A DNA stretch of 64,000 nucleotides from CAIUPE01 sp046091665. GTDB taxonomy: Bacteria; Pseudomonadota; Alphaproteobacteria; Rhizobiales; Beijerinckiaceae. Shown here one piece after another: positions 26,712 through 35,926 of this stretch. How positions within the stretch are numbered: position 1 is the stretch's first letter; each line of letters starts with the position of its first letter. The stretch is from contig JBJTCD010000121.1 of NCBI GenBank assembly GCA_046091665.1, positions 11,024-75,023 on the forward strand, written 5' to 3'. Position numbers and translations under genes: made by a program. The notes under the pieces were generated by a model. That model was not told the origin of the DNA. It made no database searches and was given only the letters and a program-made list of their open reading frames with translations.

Positions 26712-26918
26712 ATGTCGGAGTCCTCAATCCGCATCGCGGAACTCGAGCATCGCATCACAGAGCAAGAAAAGTCCATTGTGGATTTGAGCGAGATGGTTGT
26801 TGCGCAATGGAAGAAGATTGATGGTCTCGAGCGTCGTTTTAAGGAACTGAAAGAAGAGTTTGAGGCTTCGAATGAGCCACGAGACAAAGCGCCTGAGCCG
26901 CCGCCGCCGCATTATTAA
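26712..26918 (+). CDS. slyX: SlyX family protein
   Basis: A 68-residue coiled-coil protein of unknown biochemical function. The family hallmarks are a heptad-rich helix (RIAELEHRITEQEKSIVDLSEMV) and the C-terminal PPPHY. The ATG at 26712 follows GGGAG at normal spacing, five bases after the guaA stop; an in-frame start at 26697 would overlap guaA and is less likely. The PPPPHY end is the strongest part of the assignment. Confidence 0.88.
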   Translation: MSESSIRIAELEHRITEQEKSIVDLSEMVVAQWKKIDGLERRFKELKEEFEASNEPRDKAPEPPPPHY

Positions 26919-27061
26919 TCAGACGGTGTTTAAGAGCCTAAATTACTAAACCCATGTAATTTTTAAGAAATTTAGAGCTAATAACTATATTTGCTACTTG
27001 ACCTTGCGTAAGGTTGCGGCCTGTGGTTCCCTTCTTATCCTCGGGACGAGGAGGATGTGCC

Positions 27062-28711
27062 ATGCGGCGCTTTTTGGGATTGCGGACGACAGAACAAGCA
27101 GCGCGAACGGGCGCTGTCGGTCAGGCTGTGAGTGATGAAATCCTGCGTGCGTCATCGTCTTTTGCCGAACAGGCGGAAGGCGTTCGCTTGCCGCAAGCCT
27201 CTCCACCCAAATTTTCGGGTGAGGAAGAAACCTCTCTTGCTGAAACAGCGCCACTTTTGGCCTCTGCCATTCGCAATGAAGAAATTCGGCTTGATTATGA
27301 AGGATTGATAGAGCGGTTCAGGGCTTTTGATCTTCTCCGTGCCGAGTTCTTGGGCGTTACGCAGCGTTTCGTTGCCGTTGTTGATGAATTGGAAGATCTG
27401 AAAAAAGATAAAGCTGAATTGCAAGGTCATCTTGAATTGTCGGAGGCCGTCGGCGCTGAATTGCGGGTCGCGCTTACCGAGCTTGAACCAAAATATGAAA
27501 CGCTCGTATCCGAGAAAGCGGCGCTCGAGGCCGCAGGCGAACGGGCGCGCGATATGATCGCAAAAACCGAGGCCGCAAAACATAAAGAAAAAGAAGAGCA
27601 TCAATCCACGCGGGATATCGTCAAACAGCGTGAGGGCGCTTTGGCGGAAGCGCGCGCAGAGATCAACGCGCTGCAAGACGAGATTTCAGCGGGACGGCGC
27701 GAGCTTGATCGGTTGTCGTCCACTTTGGCCGAACGTGAAGTCGCTTATGAGCAGGTGGCAAGCGCTTTTCGAAGCAGTGAAGAACAAGGCCGGATGCTCA
27801 AAACTTTGCTTGATGAGAGCACATTCCAAACCGCGCGTTTAAGTCGCACAGTCAGCGAATTGGAGCCGATGGCAGAGCGTTTGAAATCGCAGATCGCAAC
27901 GCTTCAAGCTGCCGTTGAAGCCGAGCGTGAAGCGAAGGAGAAGGCCGCTATTGATCGCGTAGAAGGTCTTGAAGTGCTTCGCGCGGAATTGCGCGCCACC
28001 GCGGCAAAACTTGAAGCGGCAACCCAACGCGCCGAGACACAGGAAAAAATGTTGAATTCAGCGCGGCAAAATTATCGCGAAAAGCTCGAAGAATTGCGCG
28101 CCGTTGAACGCTCGGTCATTGATCTCACAATGCAGCTCGCCAATATGACGCGACGCGCCGAGACGGCGGAAGCGGAAAAATCGTTGCTCTACGCGCGTGT
28201 ATCTGATCTTGAAACGGCTGAGCGCAATTTTGACCTTCGCTATGAGGAAGTTAGTAAAGCGCTGACCGAAAAAGAAACGGCTCTCTTGCTGGCGCGCGAT
28301 CAAATCACATTTGAATCAAGCCGCTTGGAAGAAGCGCAGCGTATGGCGCGTCTCGAACGCGCGCGTTATGAAGCGGATATGGTCGAGATGGCGCGGCTTC
28401 TCGATAAAGAGCGCGTTGACCGTACCGTTCTCGAAGGCGCGTTGCTGTCAAATCGTCGGCGCCATATTCAGCGCGGTACCGAGGCAGAAGAGGCTTCTGA
28501 GACTACGCTCGACATCGCTCAAGAAACGGTCACCGAATTAATCGAAGAGGAGTCGAATTTGGGCTCGTCATCTCTTCTCGTTGATGAGGCCGAAAGTGGC
28601 GCCGTCATTTTGGAGTTTGAACGCGCGCCCGCGAGTGTCACGCTTGAAACTCTTGTCGCATCGGAGGAGAGTCCGAATACAAAATCACCTTCGGCCCCGA
28701 TCGCGTCTTGA
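27062..28711 (+). CDS. Long cytoplasmic coiled-coil protein
   Basis: A 549-residue protein with no signal peptide or membrane span. A short N-terminal region begins MRRFLGLRTTEQAARTG; from about residue 80 to 470 it is almost uninterrupted coiled coil rich in Glu, Ala, Arg and Leu; the last 75 residues are acidic and look disordered. There is no Walker motif, so it is not an SMC ATPase. Its architecture recalls filament-forming proteins such as crescentin, but homology is not shown. GAGGAGG lies seven bases before the ATG at 27062. An AT-rich 143-base gap after slyX probably holds its promoter. Confidence 0.82.
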   Translation: MRRFLGLRTTEQAARTGAVGQAVSDEILRASSSFAEQAEGVRLPQASPPKFSGEEETSLAETAPLLASAIRNEEIRLDYEGLIERFRAFDLLRAEFLGVTQRFVAVVDELEDLKKDKAELQGHLELSEAVGAELRVALTELEPKYETLVSEKAALEAAGERARDMIAKTEAAKHKEKEEHQSTRDIVKQREGALAEARAEINALQDEISAGRRELDRLSSTLAEREVAYEQVASAFRSSEEQGRMLKTLLDESTFQTARLSRTVSELEPMAERLKSQIATLQAAVEAEREAKEKAAIDRVEGLEVLRAELRATAAKLEAATQRAETQEKMLNSARQNYREKLEELRAVERSVIDLTMQLANMTRRAETAEAEKSLLYARVSDLETAERNFDLRYEEVSKALTEKETALLLARDQITFESSRLEEAQRMARLERARYEADMVEMARLLDKERVDRTVLEGALLSNRRRHIQRGTEAEEASETTLDIAQETVTELIEEESNLGSSSLLVDEAESGAVILEFERAPASVTLETLVASEESPNTKSPSAPIAS

Positions 28712-28819
28712 AAACCACCAAAGCGCTTTGATCCTTAGTACTGATCAAGCACGGCAAGACTTGCTCAATATGCCCCGCGCGTGGTTTAACGAGTGCCTCG
28801 CTTTAAGGGGAATTCGTTC

Positions 28820-29389
28820 ATGTCCATTCTCATTCTCGGCCTTGTGATTTTGCTTGCAGGTCATTCTGTCCAGATGGCTCCTGCACTTCACGCGAGCCTT
28901 CAGCAGACATTCGGGCGCAATATCTATCGTGGTCTTTATAGTGTTGTGGCTGTGATCGGCATCGCTCTTGTGATTGAGGGCTTCGGCCGCTATCGCGCCG
29001 ACGGCATGATCCCAGTGTGGGACCCGCCTATGGGCATGAAACATCTCAATCTCTTGTTGATGCTTTTTGCATTCATTGCGCTGATCGCTAGCCAGCTCCC
29101 GCGCGGCTATATTAAGGCGCGGTTGAAACATCCGATGTTGGTGGGGCTCAAAGCCTGGGCCTTTGGCCATCTGCTCGCCAATGGCGATCTCGGCAGCATC
29201 ATTCTTTTCGGGTCGATCCTCGCTTGGGCGGTTGTAAACCGGATTTCCTTCCGTTGGCGACCAGTGGGGGCAGAACCACCCGCGCCGCGTGTTTTGGGCG
29301 ATATTTTGGCGGTTGGTATCGGTGTCATTGCCTATGTGGCGATGCTTTATCTGCACCCGATCCTTATCGGCGTGTCCGTATTCGGCTGA
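28820..29389 (+). CDS. NnrU family membrane protein
   Basis: A 189-residue inner-membrane protein of the NnrU family, first linked to nitrite/nitric-oxide respiration in Rhodobacter but common in non-denitrifiers. About five membrane segments are visible, with the typical LVILLAGHSVQ start and a conserved HPMLVGLKAWAFGHLLANGDLGSIILFG block near 115-142. AAGGGG precedes the ATG by nine bases. No denitrification genes are nearby, so a role in NO metabolism should not be assumed. A terminator hairpin overlaps its stop codon. Confidence 0.88.
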   Translation: MSILILGLVILLAGHSVQMAPALHASLQQTFGRNIYRGLYSVVAVIGIALVIEGFGRYRADGMIPVWDPPMGMKHLNLLLMLFAFIALIASQLPRGYIKARLKHPMLVGLKAWAFGHLLANGDLGSIILFGSILAWAVVNRISFRWRPVGAEPPAPRVLGDILAVGIGVIAYVAMLYLHPILIGVSVFG

Positions 29390-29405
29390 AATCGGCCGAT
29401 TTTTT
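29382..29405 (+). terminator. Rho-independent terminator after the nnrU-family gene
   Basis: Stem TCGGC/GCCGA (29382-29386 with 29395-29399) encloses an eight-base loop containing the gene's stop codon and is followed by six T residues. It should separate this gene from the yfgM-like/der unit that begins 70 bases later. Confidence 0.6.
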
Positions 29406-29474
29406 ACTTACAAAAGCCACCGGTCTTCCTTATAGAGGGCCGGTTGCAATCTGATTTTTGGGCGTCTTCAGGCC

Positions 29475-30131
29475 ATGAGCGATATTTTCCGCGAAGTTGA
29501 CGAGGATCTCCGCCGCGATCAGGCGGTCGATCTCTGGAAGAAATATGGTCCGATCTTTTTGGCGATCGCGGCTGTCATCGTCGCGGGCACCGCGCTTTAC
29601 CGTGTTTACGTCTATTATGAGCGCCAAAAAGCCGAGGCGCTAGGCGGACGCTATCAAGCCGCGCTCGAATTATCGCGCACTGGCAAAAACGATGAAGCGG
29701 CCAAAGAATTCGCCGCCATCGCGTCAGAGGGCGGAGCCGGTTATGGCGTCTTGGCGCGTTTCCGCGCGGCGGCAGAACTTCAGGTGAAGGACAAAGCGGC
29801 CGCAGCGGCGCAATTTGACGCGCTTGCGAATGACGCGTCTCTTGGTGCGCTTCTGCAAGGTCTTGCGCGTTTGCGTGCTGCGACTGTTCTGGCTGATACG
29901 CTTTCAGCTGACGAATTGAAAAAGCGCCTCGAGCCTCTTCTGCCGCAAGGCTCACCGTGGGGCCCCAATGCGAAGGAATTGATCGGTCTTGCAACCATGA
30001 AGGCGGGCGATCTTGACGCCGCAGGAAAAGTTTTTGACGAAGTCATGACCGATCCCGCATCGCCGCCGAGTTTGAAGCAACGTGTTGAAGTCTATCTCGC
30101 GCTTGTGAAATCGGGCAGCAAGGCTCCCTGA
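29475..30131 (+). CDS. YfgM-like tetratricopeptide membrane protein
   Basis: A 218-residue protein with a cytoplasmic N-terminus (MSDIFREVDEDLRRDQAVDLWKKYG), one membrane segment (about 26-47) and a periplasmic helical TPR-like region with repeats around 60-90 and 160-200. This is the layout of E. coli YfgM, a partner of the SecYEG translocon and periplasmic chaperones. In E. coli yfgM and bamB precede der; here der follows after 30 bases and no bamB lies between. Confidence 0.8.
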   Translation: MSDIFREVDEDLRRDQAVDLWKKYGPIFLAIAAVIVAGTALYRVYVYYERQKAEALGGRYQAALELSRTGKNDEAAKEFAAIASEGGAGYGVLARFRAAAELQVKDKAAAAAQFDALANDASLGALLQGLARLRAATVLADTLSADELKKRLEPLLPQGSPWGPNAKELIGLATMKAGDLDAAGKVFDEVMTDPASPPSLKQRVEVYLALVKSGSKAP

Positions 30132-30161
30132 CAGGAGAGTCACTCAAAGAGGTGATGAAGT

Positions 30162-31517
30162 ATGTCGTTTACGGTCGCGCTGATCGGCCGACCGAATGTC
30201 GGCAAATCCACTTTGTTCAATCGCCTGGTTGGAAAGAAGCTCGCGCTTGTTGATGATCAACCGGGGGTGACGCGCGATCGTCGCGCGGGTGATGCGCATC
30301 TTGGCGATTTCGATTTTACGGTCATTGATACGGCAGGCTTGGAGGAGAGTGCGGAAACCTCTTTGACGGGTCGTATGCGCGCACAAACAGAAGCCGCTAT
30401 TTTTGACTCCGATGCGGTGATTTTTTTGATCGATGTGCGCGCAGGCATCACGCCGACGGATCGGCATTTTGCTTCGCTGGTTAGGCGCGCGGGCAAGCCT
30501 GTCATTCTTCTTGCCAATAAAGCCGAGGGTAAAATCGGCATGATGGAAAGCTATGAGGCTTTTGAATTAGGCTTAGGCGATCCCATTCCTTTCTCGGGCG
30601 AACATGGTGAAGGACTTGCTGACCTTTATGAAGCCTTACGTGAAGTCTTTCCGCGCGATGAAAATGATGACCCGGATGATGATACTCTTGATGATGATGA
30701 CATCGAACGTCCGTTGCGCATTGCCATTGTTGGACGTCCCAATGCAGGCAAATCCACACTCATCAATCAGCTGATTGGTGAAGAGCGATTACTCACCGGG
30801 CCAGAAGCAGGCATCACGCGCGATTCGATTTCAGTCGAATGGTCTTATCGCGGAAAGCCTGTGAAGCTTTATGATACGGCCGGTATGCGCAAGCGTTCGA
30901 AAGTCGAAGACAAGCTTGAAAAGCTTGCTGTGTCTGACGGATTGCGTGCCGTTAAATTTGCGGAAGTGGTTGTGCTGCTTCTCGATGCCACGATCCCGTT
31001 TGAAAAGCAGGATCTCGCCATTCTATCTGTCATTGAACGTGAAGGTCGTGCGCTTGTTGTAGGTGTCAATAAATGGGATCTTGTGGCAGGTGAGGCGGGT
31101 CGATTCCAGCGTATGGTTGAAGATGCCGAACGATTGATCTCGAATGTCAAAGGCGCACAGATCATTCCGCTTTCGGGATTGACCGGATCAGGCACGGATC
31201 AATTGATAGAGGCTTGTTTCAAAGCGGCAGAGATTTGGTCAACGCGTGTATCAACCGGACAAATCAATCGTTGGCTTGAAGGTGTTCTAGAAAAACATCC
31301 GCCGCCGGCGATTTCTGGTCGGCGCATCAAAATTCGTTACGCAACACAAGTGAAAGCACGGCCACCGCATTTCGCTTTGTTCGGTTCGCAGCTTGATGGC
31401 TTACCCGATAGTTACACGCGCTATCTCATCAATTCATTGCGCGAGACATTTAACTTGCCCGGTACCCCAATCCGCTTGTCGATGCGGACCGCAAAAAATC
31501 CTTACGCGAAAGACTGA
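30162..31517 (+). CDS. der: Ribosome biogenesis GTPase Der (EngA)
   Basis: Essential tandem GTPase for 50S assembly. Two G domains are visible, with G1 motifs GRPNVGKST at 9-17 and GRPNAGKST at 191-199, joined by an acidic linker (about 166-182, DENDDPDDDTLDDDD). A C-terminal KH-like domain follows from about 370. The 451-residue length is typical. It is preceded by AGGTGATG spacing suitable for initiation and ends one base before the convergent SDR gene stop. Confidence 0.97.
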   Translation: MSFTVALIGRPNVGKSTLFNRLVGKKLALVDDQPGVTRDRRAGDAHLGDFDFTVIDTAGLEESAETSLTGRMRAQTEAAIFDSDAVIFLIDVRAGITPTDRHFASLVRRAGKPVILLANKAEGKIGMMESYEAFELGLGDPIPFSGEHGEGLADLYEALREVFPRDENDDPDDDTLDDDDIERPLRIAIVGRPNAGKSTLINQLIGEERLLTGPEAGITRDSISVEWSYRGKPVKLYDTAGMRKRSKVEDKLEKLAVSDGLRAVKFAEVVVLLLDATIPFEKQDLAILSVIEREGRALVVGVNKWDLVAGEAGRFQRMVEDAERLISNVKGAQIIPLSGLTGSGTDQLIEACFKAAEIWSTRVSTGQINRWLEGVLEKHPPPAISGRRIKIRYATQVKARPPHFALFGSQLDGLPDSYTRYLINSLRETFNLPGTPIRLSMRTAKNPYAKD

Positions 31518-31518
31518 G

Positions 31519-32277
31519 CTAATATTTCACATCCACCGGTTTGCCGAAATCGCAGATACGCGGTGTGGGGCCTGAGAAGTCGAAGAGTCTTCCCGTATCG
31601 CTCCATGATGAGGCGGCCATGTCGATGAGATGCGGCACAAGCGCGGAAGGTTCACGCAAACTCATTGGATCTTCACCAGGCACTGCATTTGCGCGCATAT
31701 CGGTGCGCAGTGGACCCGGATCGACCATCATCACTTTGATCGGCGTTGAAGAGACTTCTTGCGCGTAAGTGTGACCGAGCGCTTCAACCGCGGCTTTTGA
31801 AACACTGTAAGGCCCCCAATAAGGACGACGCTTCCATGCGGCCGCCGAGCTCATCAGAATGACACGACCAGACTCTGAGCGTTGCAAGAGCGGATCAAGA
31901 ATGCGGATCAAACGGAAATTCGCCGTCACATTGACGAGCATCACATCATCCCATTCTTTCGCGATGATATGACCGAGCGGCGAGATGGGACCCAAGATCG
32001 CGCCATTGCCAAAGAAGATATCAAGCTTGCCCCAACGCTCCAAAAGCGCTGGGCCCAAGCGATCAAGACTGTCCATATCTTTCAAATCGGCGGGAACAAG
32101 AGTCGCCGTTCCCCCAACGGCGCGGATCGCGTCATCAAGCTCCTCAAGCGCGCCTTGCGTGCGCGCCATGGCAATCACATGCGCGCCTTCTTTTGCAAAA
32201 GCGAGCGCGGTCGCGCGACCGATGCCGCGGGATGCGCCGGTGATGAGCGCAATCCGGTTTTCAAGTTTTTTTGTCAT
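31519..32277 (-). CDS. SDR-family oxidoreductase next to purF
   Basis: Short-chain dehydrogenase/reductase of 252 residues with cofactor motif TGASRGIG (13-20), NGA at about 91-93 in place of the usual NNAG, and catalytic S144, Y157 and K161 (YSVSK). The R and K in the cofactor region and MART after strand 2 suggest NADP(H). It is the last gene of the dnaB-to-purF block, six bases after purF; this purF-SDR adjacency is common in rhizobia. The substrate is unknown. Confidence 0.85.
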   Translation of the reverse strand: MTKKLENRIALITGASRGIGRATALAFAKEGAHVIAMARTQGALEELDDAIRAVGGTATLVPADLKDMDSLDRLGPALLERWGKLDIFFGNGAILGPISPLGHIIAKEWDDVMLVNVTANFRLIRILDPLLQRSESGRVILMSSAAAWKRRPYWGPYSVSKAAVEALGHTYAQEVSSTPIKVMMVDPGPLRTDMRANAVPGEDPMSLREPSALVPHLIDMAASSWSDTGRLFDFSGPTPRICDFGKPVDVKY

Positions 32278-32282
32278 TGAAT

Positions 32283-33737
32283 TTAACCCGCTTCCGCAAG
32301 CAGTGAGAGTTGTTTGGGTGAATCGCCCGATTGATCCGTTAGGCCTGTCGGATAATCACCTGTGAAACAATGATCGGTAAATTGTGGTCGATCATGACTG
32401 CGACCTGTTTCGCCCATCGCGCGATAAATGCCATCGACTGATAAAAAGGCGAGCGAGTCGCAGCCGATAAACTCACGCATTTCATCAAGCGAATGAGTGG
32501 CAGCCAAAAGATTATTACGTTCCGGCGTATCAATGCCGTAGAAATCAGGAAATTTGATCGGTGGTGACGAGATGCGGAAATGTACTTCGCGCGCTCCCGC
32601 ATCACGCATCATGCGCACGATTTTCACGGACGTTGTTCCGCGCACAATCGAGTCATCAATCAGAATGATGCGTTTGCCTTCAACAACCGCACGATTGGCA
32701 GAATGTTTCATGCGAACGCCGATTTCGCGCCCCGTCTGTGTGGGTTGAATGAAGGTACGCCCGACATAATGATTACGAATGATGCCCAGTTCATAGGGAA
32801 GACCTGACTCTTGCGCATAACCAAGCGCCGCAGGCACACCTGAGTCAGGAACAGGGATCACAACATCAGCCGCAACAGGATTCTCACGCGAAAGCTCAGC
32901 CCCCATCGCTTTACGCACTTGATACACAGACTTGCCATGAACGATAGAGTCGGGTCGCGCGAAATAAATATATTCGAAGATGCAGGGCCGCGCCGGAAGA
33001 ACGCCGAACGGCTTTAAGGACTCGATGCCCGTTTCGCTGATGATAACGACTTCGCCATTTTCGATATCACGCACAAACCGCGCGCCGATAATATCGAGCG
33101 CACAGGTCTCGGAGGCGAGAATATAGGCGCCATCCAATTCGCCAAGCACCAAAGGTCTGATGCCTAAAGGATCGCGCACACCAATCATTTTTTTGTTGGT
33201 GAGACCAACAAAAGAATAGGCACCTTCAAGCTGTGTTATCGCTTCGATGAAACGATCGACGAATTTGATTTTTTTTGAACCCGCCACGAGATGCAACACA
33301 ACTTCTGTGTCGCTTGTTGATTGATAGATCGCGCCTGCTCGAATGAGATTGCGGCGAAGCGTGATGCCATTCGTGATATTGCCATTATGCGCGACCGCGA
33401 AGCCACCGCCATCAAGTTCGGCAAAGAGTGGTTGGACATTGCGTAAAATGGTTTCGCCCGTCGTCGAGTAGCGCGTGTGCCCAATCGCAGTGTTGCCTGC
33501 GAGGCGTTCAATCACGGAGCGCTTCGAGAAATTATCGCCAACCAAACCCATGCGGCGTTCTGAATGGAAACGGCGACCATCAAAGCTCACAATGCCAGCG
33601 GCTTCTTGGCCACGATGCTGGAGCGCATGGAGACCTAGCGCGGTGATGGCTGCGGCTTCGGGATGGCCATAAATGCCGAAGACACCGCATTCTTCCTTAA
33701 GACGATCAGCGTCGAGGTCGAAATTCTCGTAGGTCAT
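32283..33737 (-). CDS. purF: Amidophosphoribosyltransferase
   Basis: First committed enzyme of purine synthesis; makes 5-phosphoribosylamine from PRPP and glutamine. From ATG at 33737 the N-terminal nucleophile is C17 in EECGVFGIYG, exposed after propeptide removal. The glutaminase domain has AIGHTRYSTTG near residue 80, and the PRPP loop is ILIDDSIVRGTTS. An in-frame TTG 18 codons upstream exists, but the ATG gives a propeptide length (16 residues) closer to relatives. The protein is 484 residues. It sits 109 bases behind cvpA, the classic cvpA-purF pairing. Confidence 0.95.
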   Translation of the reverse strand: MTYENFDLDADRLKEECGVFGIYGHPEAAAITALGLHALQHRGQEAAGIVSFDGRRFHSERRMGLVGDNFSKRSVIERLAGNTAIGHTRYSTTGETILRNVQPLFAELDGGGFAVAHNGNITNGITLRRNLIRAGAIYQSTSDTEVVLHLVAGSKKIKFVDRFIEAITQLEGAYSFVGLTNKKMIGVRDPLGIRPLVLGELDGAYILASETCALDIIGARFVRDIENGEVVIISETGIESLKPFGVLPARPCIFEYIYFARPDSIVHGKSVYQVRKAMGAELSRENPVAADVVIPVPDSGVPAALGYAQESGLPYELGIIRNHYVGRTFIQPTQTGREIGVRMKHSANRAVVEGKRIILIDDSIVRGTTSVKIVRMMRDAGAREVHFRISSPPIKFPDFYGIDTPERNNLLAATHSLDEMREFIGCDSLAFLSVDGIYRAMGETGRSHDRPQFTDHCFTGDYPTGLTDQSGDSPKQLSLLAEAG

Positions 33738-33846
33738 CGGAAATCCCGGCTGTTGCGGCGGAGATATGCGCTTTCGGTCGGGGGATTGCAACTTGTATCG
33801 TCGGGCTTCAACAACTCATGCGTGGCTTCTGACAAAACCACAGAGT

Positions 33847-34428
33847 TTACGGTGTTTTGGGCTGCCCATCTTGGGTATTTTGCCCTTCGGCGGGCGCAGC
33901 CCCTTGCAACGCTTTTGCTTTCAGCTTTTCCAAAAATCCGGCGTCGGTTGGCAAAAGGGCAATCAATTGATCCCCTGATTCTTTTAGGAGGGGCCGCAGT
34001 TTCGCGTCGCGCACCCAATCCGGATATTGTTTTTCGCCGACGAGTTTGTCGAAAAAGAGAAAAGCCACCGCCGCGATCAGAAAGCCTCTTGCCGCACCAA
34101 ACAAAAAGCCAAGCGTCCTGTCGAGCGCGCCAATGCTTGAATCAAGAATGAGATCCGACAATTTCACCGTGATCATCGTGACGATCACGAGCGTGACCAG
34201 AAACACTGCGGCAATGGCCGCTGCGAGCGCGATCTGGCGGTTCGCAATATGTGGCTCGAGAAATTCGAGCACACGCGGATGAAAGGCATAGGCCGCAATG
34301 GCCGCAATTACCCAAGAGCCAATGGCGAGCACTTCTCGGGTGAAACCGCGCACAGAGGCCAAGAGCGCCGAGAGGAGAACGATGCCGATCACGAGAAGAT
34401 CGAGCAGGCTGATCGGTAATTGACTCAT
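33847..34428 (-). CDS. cvpA: CvpA family membrane protein
   Basis: Inner-membrane protein of 193 residues with four hydrophobic segments in the first 135 residues (LLDLLVIGIVLLSALLASVRGFTREV is the family start) and a hydrophilic C-terminal tail rich in Ala, Gln and Gly. CvpA was named for colicin V production and is now tied to envelope stress tolerance. It is encoded between radA and purF on the same strand. ATG at 34428 is clear. Confidence 0.9.
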   Translation of the reverse strand: MSQLPISLLDLLVIGIVLLSALLASVRGFTREVLAIGSWVIAAIAAYAFHPRVLEFLEPHIANRQIALAAAIAAVFLVTLVIVTMITVKLSDLILDSSIGALDRTLGFLFGAARGFLIAAVAFLFFDKLVGEKQYPDWVRDAKLRPLLKESGDQLIALLPTDAGFLEKLKAKALQGAAPAEGQNTQDGQPKTP

Positions 34429-34525
34429 CTCTCTTCCATTTCCTTTGGGACGCCCCGCATGGTTCGGCGCTTATAGTCGTAGCGGTCCGCCACGTCACGC
34501 CTGTTTCGTAAATCCATTCGACCTT

Positions 34526-35920
34526 TTAGATGGCGCGGGAGGCTCTCTTTCCTGCGATGATTGAGGCGACGAGATCTGCCGCATCAGCGATGGTTGCCAC
34601 GGTGAGCGAGGAGGGGCCTGCGGCTTCCGCCCCCGCTTTGGGAATGACCGCTGAGCCAAAGCCGAGCTTTGCGGCCTCTTTGAGGCGCGCGGCGACTTGG
34701 CCCACGGGCCGAAGCGCACCGGTCAATCCAATCTCACCCATGTAAACGCGCGTCGCGGGCAAAGGTGTCGCGCTTAAAGAAGAAATCAGCGCGGCAGCGG
34801 CGGCGGCGTCAGCCGCTGGTTCGTCGATTTTGAGGCCTCCGGCCACATTCAGATAGACATCATAACCGCCAAGCTTGAGGCCCCCATGCGCTTCGAGCAC
34901 GGCAAGCACCATGGACAGGCGGCTTTGGTCCCATCCGACCACTGCCCGCCTTGGTGTACCAAGTGAAGAGGCGGCAACTAGAGCTTGAAATTCAACAAGA
35001 ACAGGGCGTGTGCCTTCCATACCGGCAAAGACTGCTGTGCCGGCTGACTCTGTGTCCCGTCCCTCGAGAAAAAGCGCCGAAGGATTGGTCACTTCACGTA
35101 AACCCAGACCCGTCATTTCGAAGACGCCGATCTCGTCCGTCGGCCCGAAGCGGTTTTTCGCTGCGCGTAAAATCCGGAAATGCTGCGCGCCATCCCCTTC
35201 GAAAGAGGCTACCGCATCGACCATATGTTCAACCACGCGGGGGCCTGCGATCTGACCGTCTTTGGTCACATGGCCGACGAGAATAACACTCGCGCCGCTC
35301 GTTTTGGCATAGCGGATCAGGTTCTGCGCCGAGCCGCGCACTTGGGTAACGGTGCCGGGCGCGGAATCGACCGTGTCCGACCACATGGTCTGGATCGAGT
35401 CGATGATCACGAGGCGGGGCGGGGCGCCTTTTGAAAGCGTCGCGATGATGTCTTCCACATTGGTCTCGGACGCGAGTTCGACAGGCGATTTGCTGAGCCC
35501 GAGCCGTTCTGCACGGAGGCGCACCTGACCCGTGGCCTCTTCGCCCGAGATGTAGACCACCCGCTCGCCTTTATTCGCGAGCGCGGCGGAGGCTTGCATC
35601 AGCAAAGTCGATTTGCCGATCCCCGGATCGCCGCCGAGCAAGATCACCGAACCTGGAACAAAACCGCCACCGGTGACGCGGTCGAGTTCGCCTATGCCGC
35701 TTGGCATACGCGGGGATTCCGTTGAGTCACCCACCAATCCCTCAAGCGGAAAGATACGCCCTTTTTTGCCACGTGCGGGACCCGACGATCCTGGGAGTGG
35801 GGCGGATGCAGCTTCCTCGGCAATCGTGCTCCATTGACCACAGGCCTCGCATTTGCCCTGCCAGCGCGTGTAAACCGCACCACAGGCCTGACAAATGAAA
35901 CTGGCTGTCCGCTTTGCCAT
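34526..35920 (-). CDS. radA: DNA repair protein RadA
   Basis: RecA-like ATPase that drives branch migration in recombination. It has the N-terminal zinc finger C10, C13, C24, C27, Walker A GGDPGIGKST (96-105), the RadA-specific KNRFG at 255-259, and a C-terminal Lon-protease-like domain (from about 285). The length of 464 residues is standard. It begins six bases after alr on the same strand, so it belongs to the dnaB-alr-radA-cvpA-purF block. Confidence 0.97.
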   Translation of the reverse strand: MAKRTASFICQACGAVYTRWQGKCEACGQWSTIAEEAASAPLPGSSGPARGKKGRIFPLEGLVGDSTESPRMPSGIGELDRVTGGGFVPGSVILLGGDPGIGKSTLLMQASAALANKGERVVYISGEEATGQVRLRAERLGLSKSPVELASETNVEDIIATLSKGAPPRLVIIDSIQTMWSDTVDSAPGTVTQVRGSAQNLIRYAKTSGASVILVGHVTKDGQIAGPRVVEHMVDAVASFEGDGAQHFRILRAAKNRFGPTDEIGVFEMTGLGLREVTNPSALFLEGRDTESAGTAVFAGMEGTRPVLVEFQALVAASSLGTPRRAVVGWDQSRLSMVLAVLEAHGGLKLGGYDVYLNVAGGLKIDEPAADAAAAAALISSLSATPLPATRVYMGEIGLTGALRPVGQVAARLKEAAKLGFGSAVIPKAGAEAAGPSSLTVATIADAADLVASIIAGKRASRAI

Positions 35921-35926
35921 TTTAGA

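Noticed and set aside
26919..27061. CtrA-type TTAA-N7-TTAA box in the AT-rich gap before the coiled-coil gene
   Set aside because: TTAA half-sites occur but with wrong spacing (11 or 5 bases), so no CtrA site can be claimed.
28719..28730. Twelve-base palindrome CAAAGCGCTTTG after the coiled-coil gene
   Set aside because: It has no loop, no T-run and no clear regulatory position; kept only as a note.
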